From an uncultured Muribaculaceae bacterium (GTDB lineage Bacteria > Bacteroidota > Bacteroidia > Bacteroidales > Muribaculaceae): DNA of 14,550 bases. Location: contig CAJLTZ010000065.1 of assembly GCA_905209725.1 (NCBI GenBank), positions 1-14,550 of the forward strand, given 5' to 3'. This document shows, piece after piece, positions 14,501 to 14,550 of the stretch. Below the pieces are notes generated by a model. That model saw nothing but the letters and a program-made list of their open reading frames with translations. It was not told where the DNA came from and made no database searches. The position numbers and the translations under genes are program-made. Positions within the stretch are counted from its first letter, which is position 1. Each line of letters begins with the position of its first letter.

Positions 14501-14550
14501 GACCCCATCCCACAAAAAATGTTAACGCAGGGGTCGCAGATGTGCCTCAT
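14498..14550. repeat. Right copy of terminal inverted repeat, probable end of a mobile element
   Basis: These bases are the reverse complement of positions 1-53 with one difference (C at 14526, opposite A at 25). The internal dyad GACCCC (14501-14506) and GGGGTC (14530-14535) is preserved. The shared part starts at TAA, the stop codon of the preceding gene. In both copies the four bases next to GACCCC, read into the element, fit YTAR: TTAA on the left and CTAA on the right. Some IS5-group elements duplicate such a target, so an IS end at GACCCC is plausible but unproven. Confidence 0.7.

Overview
The window looks like chromosomal DNA from a member of the Bacteroidales, possibly a gut commensal of the Muribaculaceae or a neighbouring family. 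Four signs support the order: promoters of the Bacteroidetes type (TTTG, about 20 bases, then TAnnTTTG), starts without usable Shine-Dalgarno sequences, a DUF4494 protein of a kind known from Bacteroidetes, and a secreted glycosidase ending in a type IX secretion (T9SS) sorting domain. The family-level guess is inference only.

Layout. Positions 1-53 and 14498-14550 are inverted copies of the same sequence (52 of 53 bases match), so both edges probably lie in copies of a dispersed element. Inside the left copy come a well-formed promoter, an initiator tRNA (221-295) with its own terminator, and an RluA-type pseudouridine synthase on the + strand (379-1044). A hairpin at 1147-1180 separates this from a convergent block on the - strand. 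Read in transcription order, that block is: DUF4494 protein (10196-9759), YggS/PLPBP pyridoxal-phosphate protein (9700-9029), FucP-like sugar:proton symporter (8968-7325) and transketolase (7274-5250), ending at a strong terminator (5089-5058). A large secreted GH85-type endo-beta-N-acetylglucosaminidase (4988-1215) follows with its own promoter, whose -33 element sits in the terminator's T run.

A 266-bp divergent intergenic region (10197-10462) carries a -7 element on each strand. To its right a + strand operon encodes both subunits of cytochrome bd oxidase (cydA, cydB) followed by two half-size CHR-family (chromate transporter) proteins. The stop codon of the last gene lies in the right-hand terminal repeat.

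Functional picture. The GH85 enzyme would release N-glycans outside the cell, the symporter could import free sugar, and transketolase works in the non-oxidative pentose phosphate pathway. CydAB would give high-affinity oxygen reduction at low oxygen, and the CHR pair is probably co-transcribed with it. Most genes belong to known families. The less ordinary observations are the inverted repeat at the window edges, the cyd-chr operon, the GH85-LamG-T9SS architecture, a tandem octamer repeat that supplies a stop codon, and the tight terminator/promoter overlap. I found no clearly new multi-gene system.
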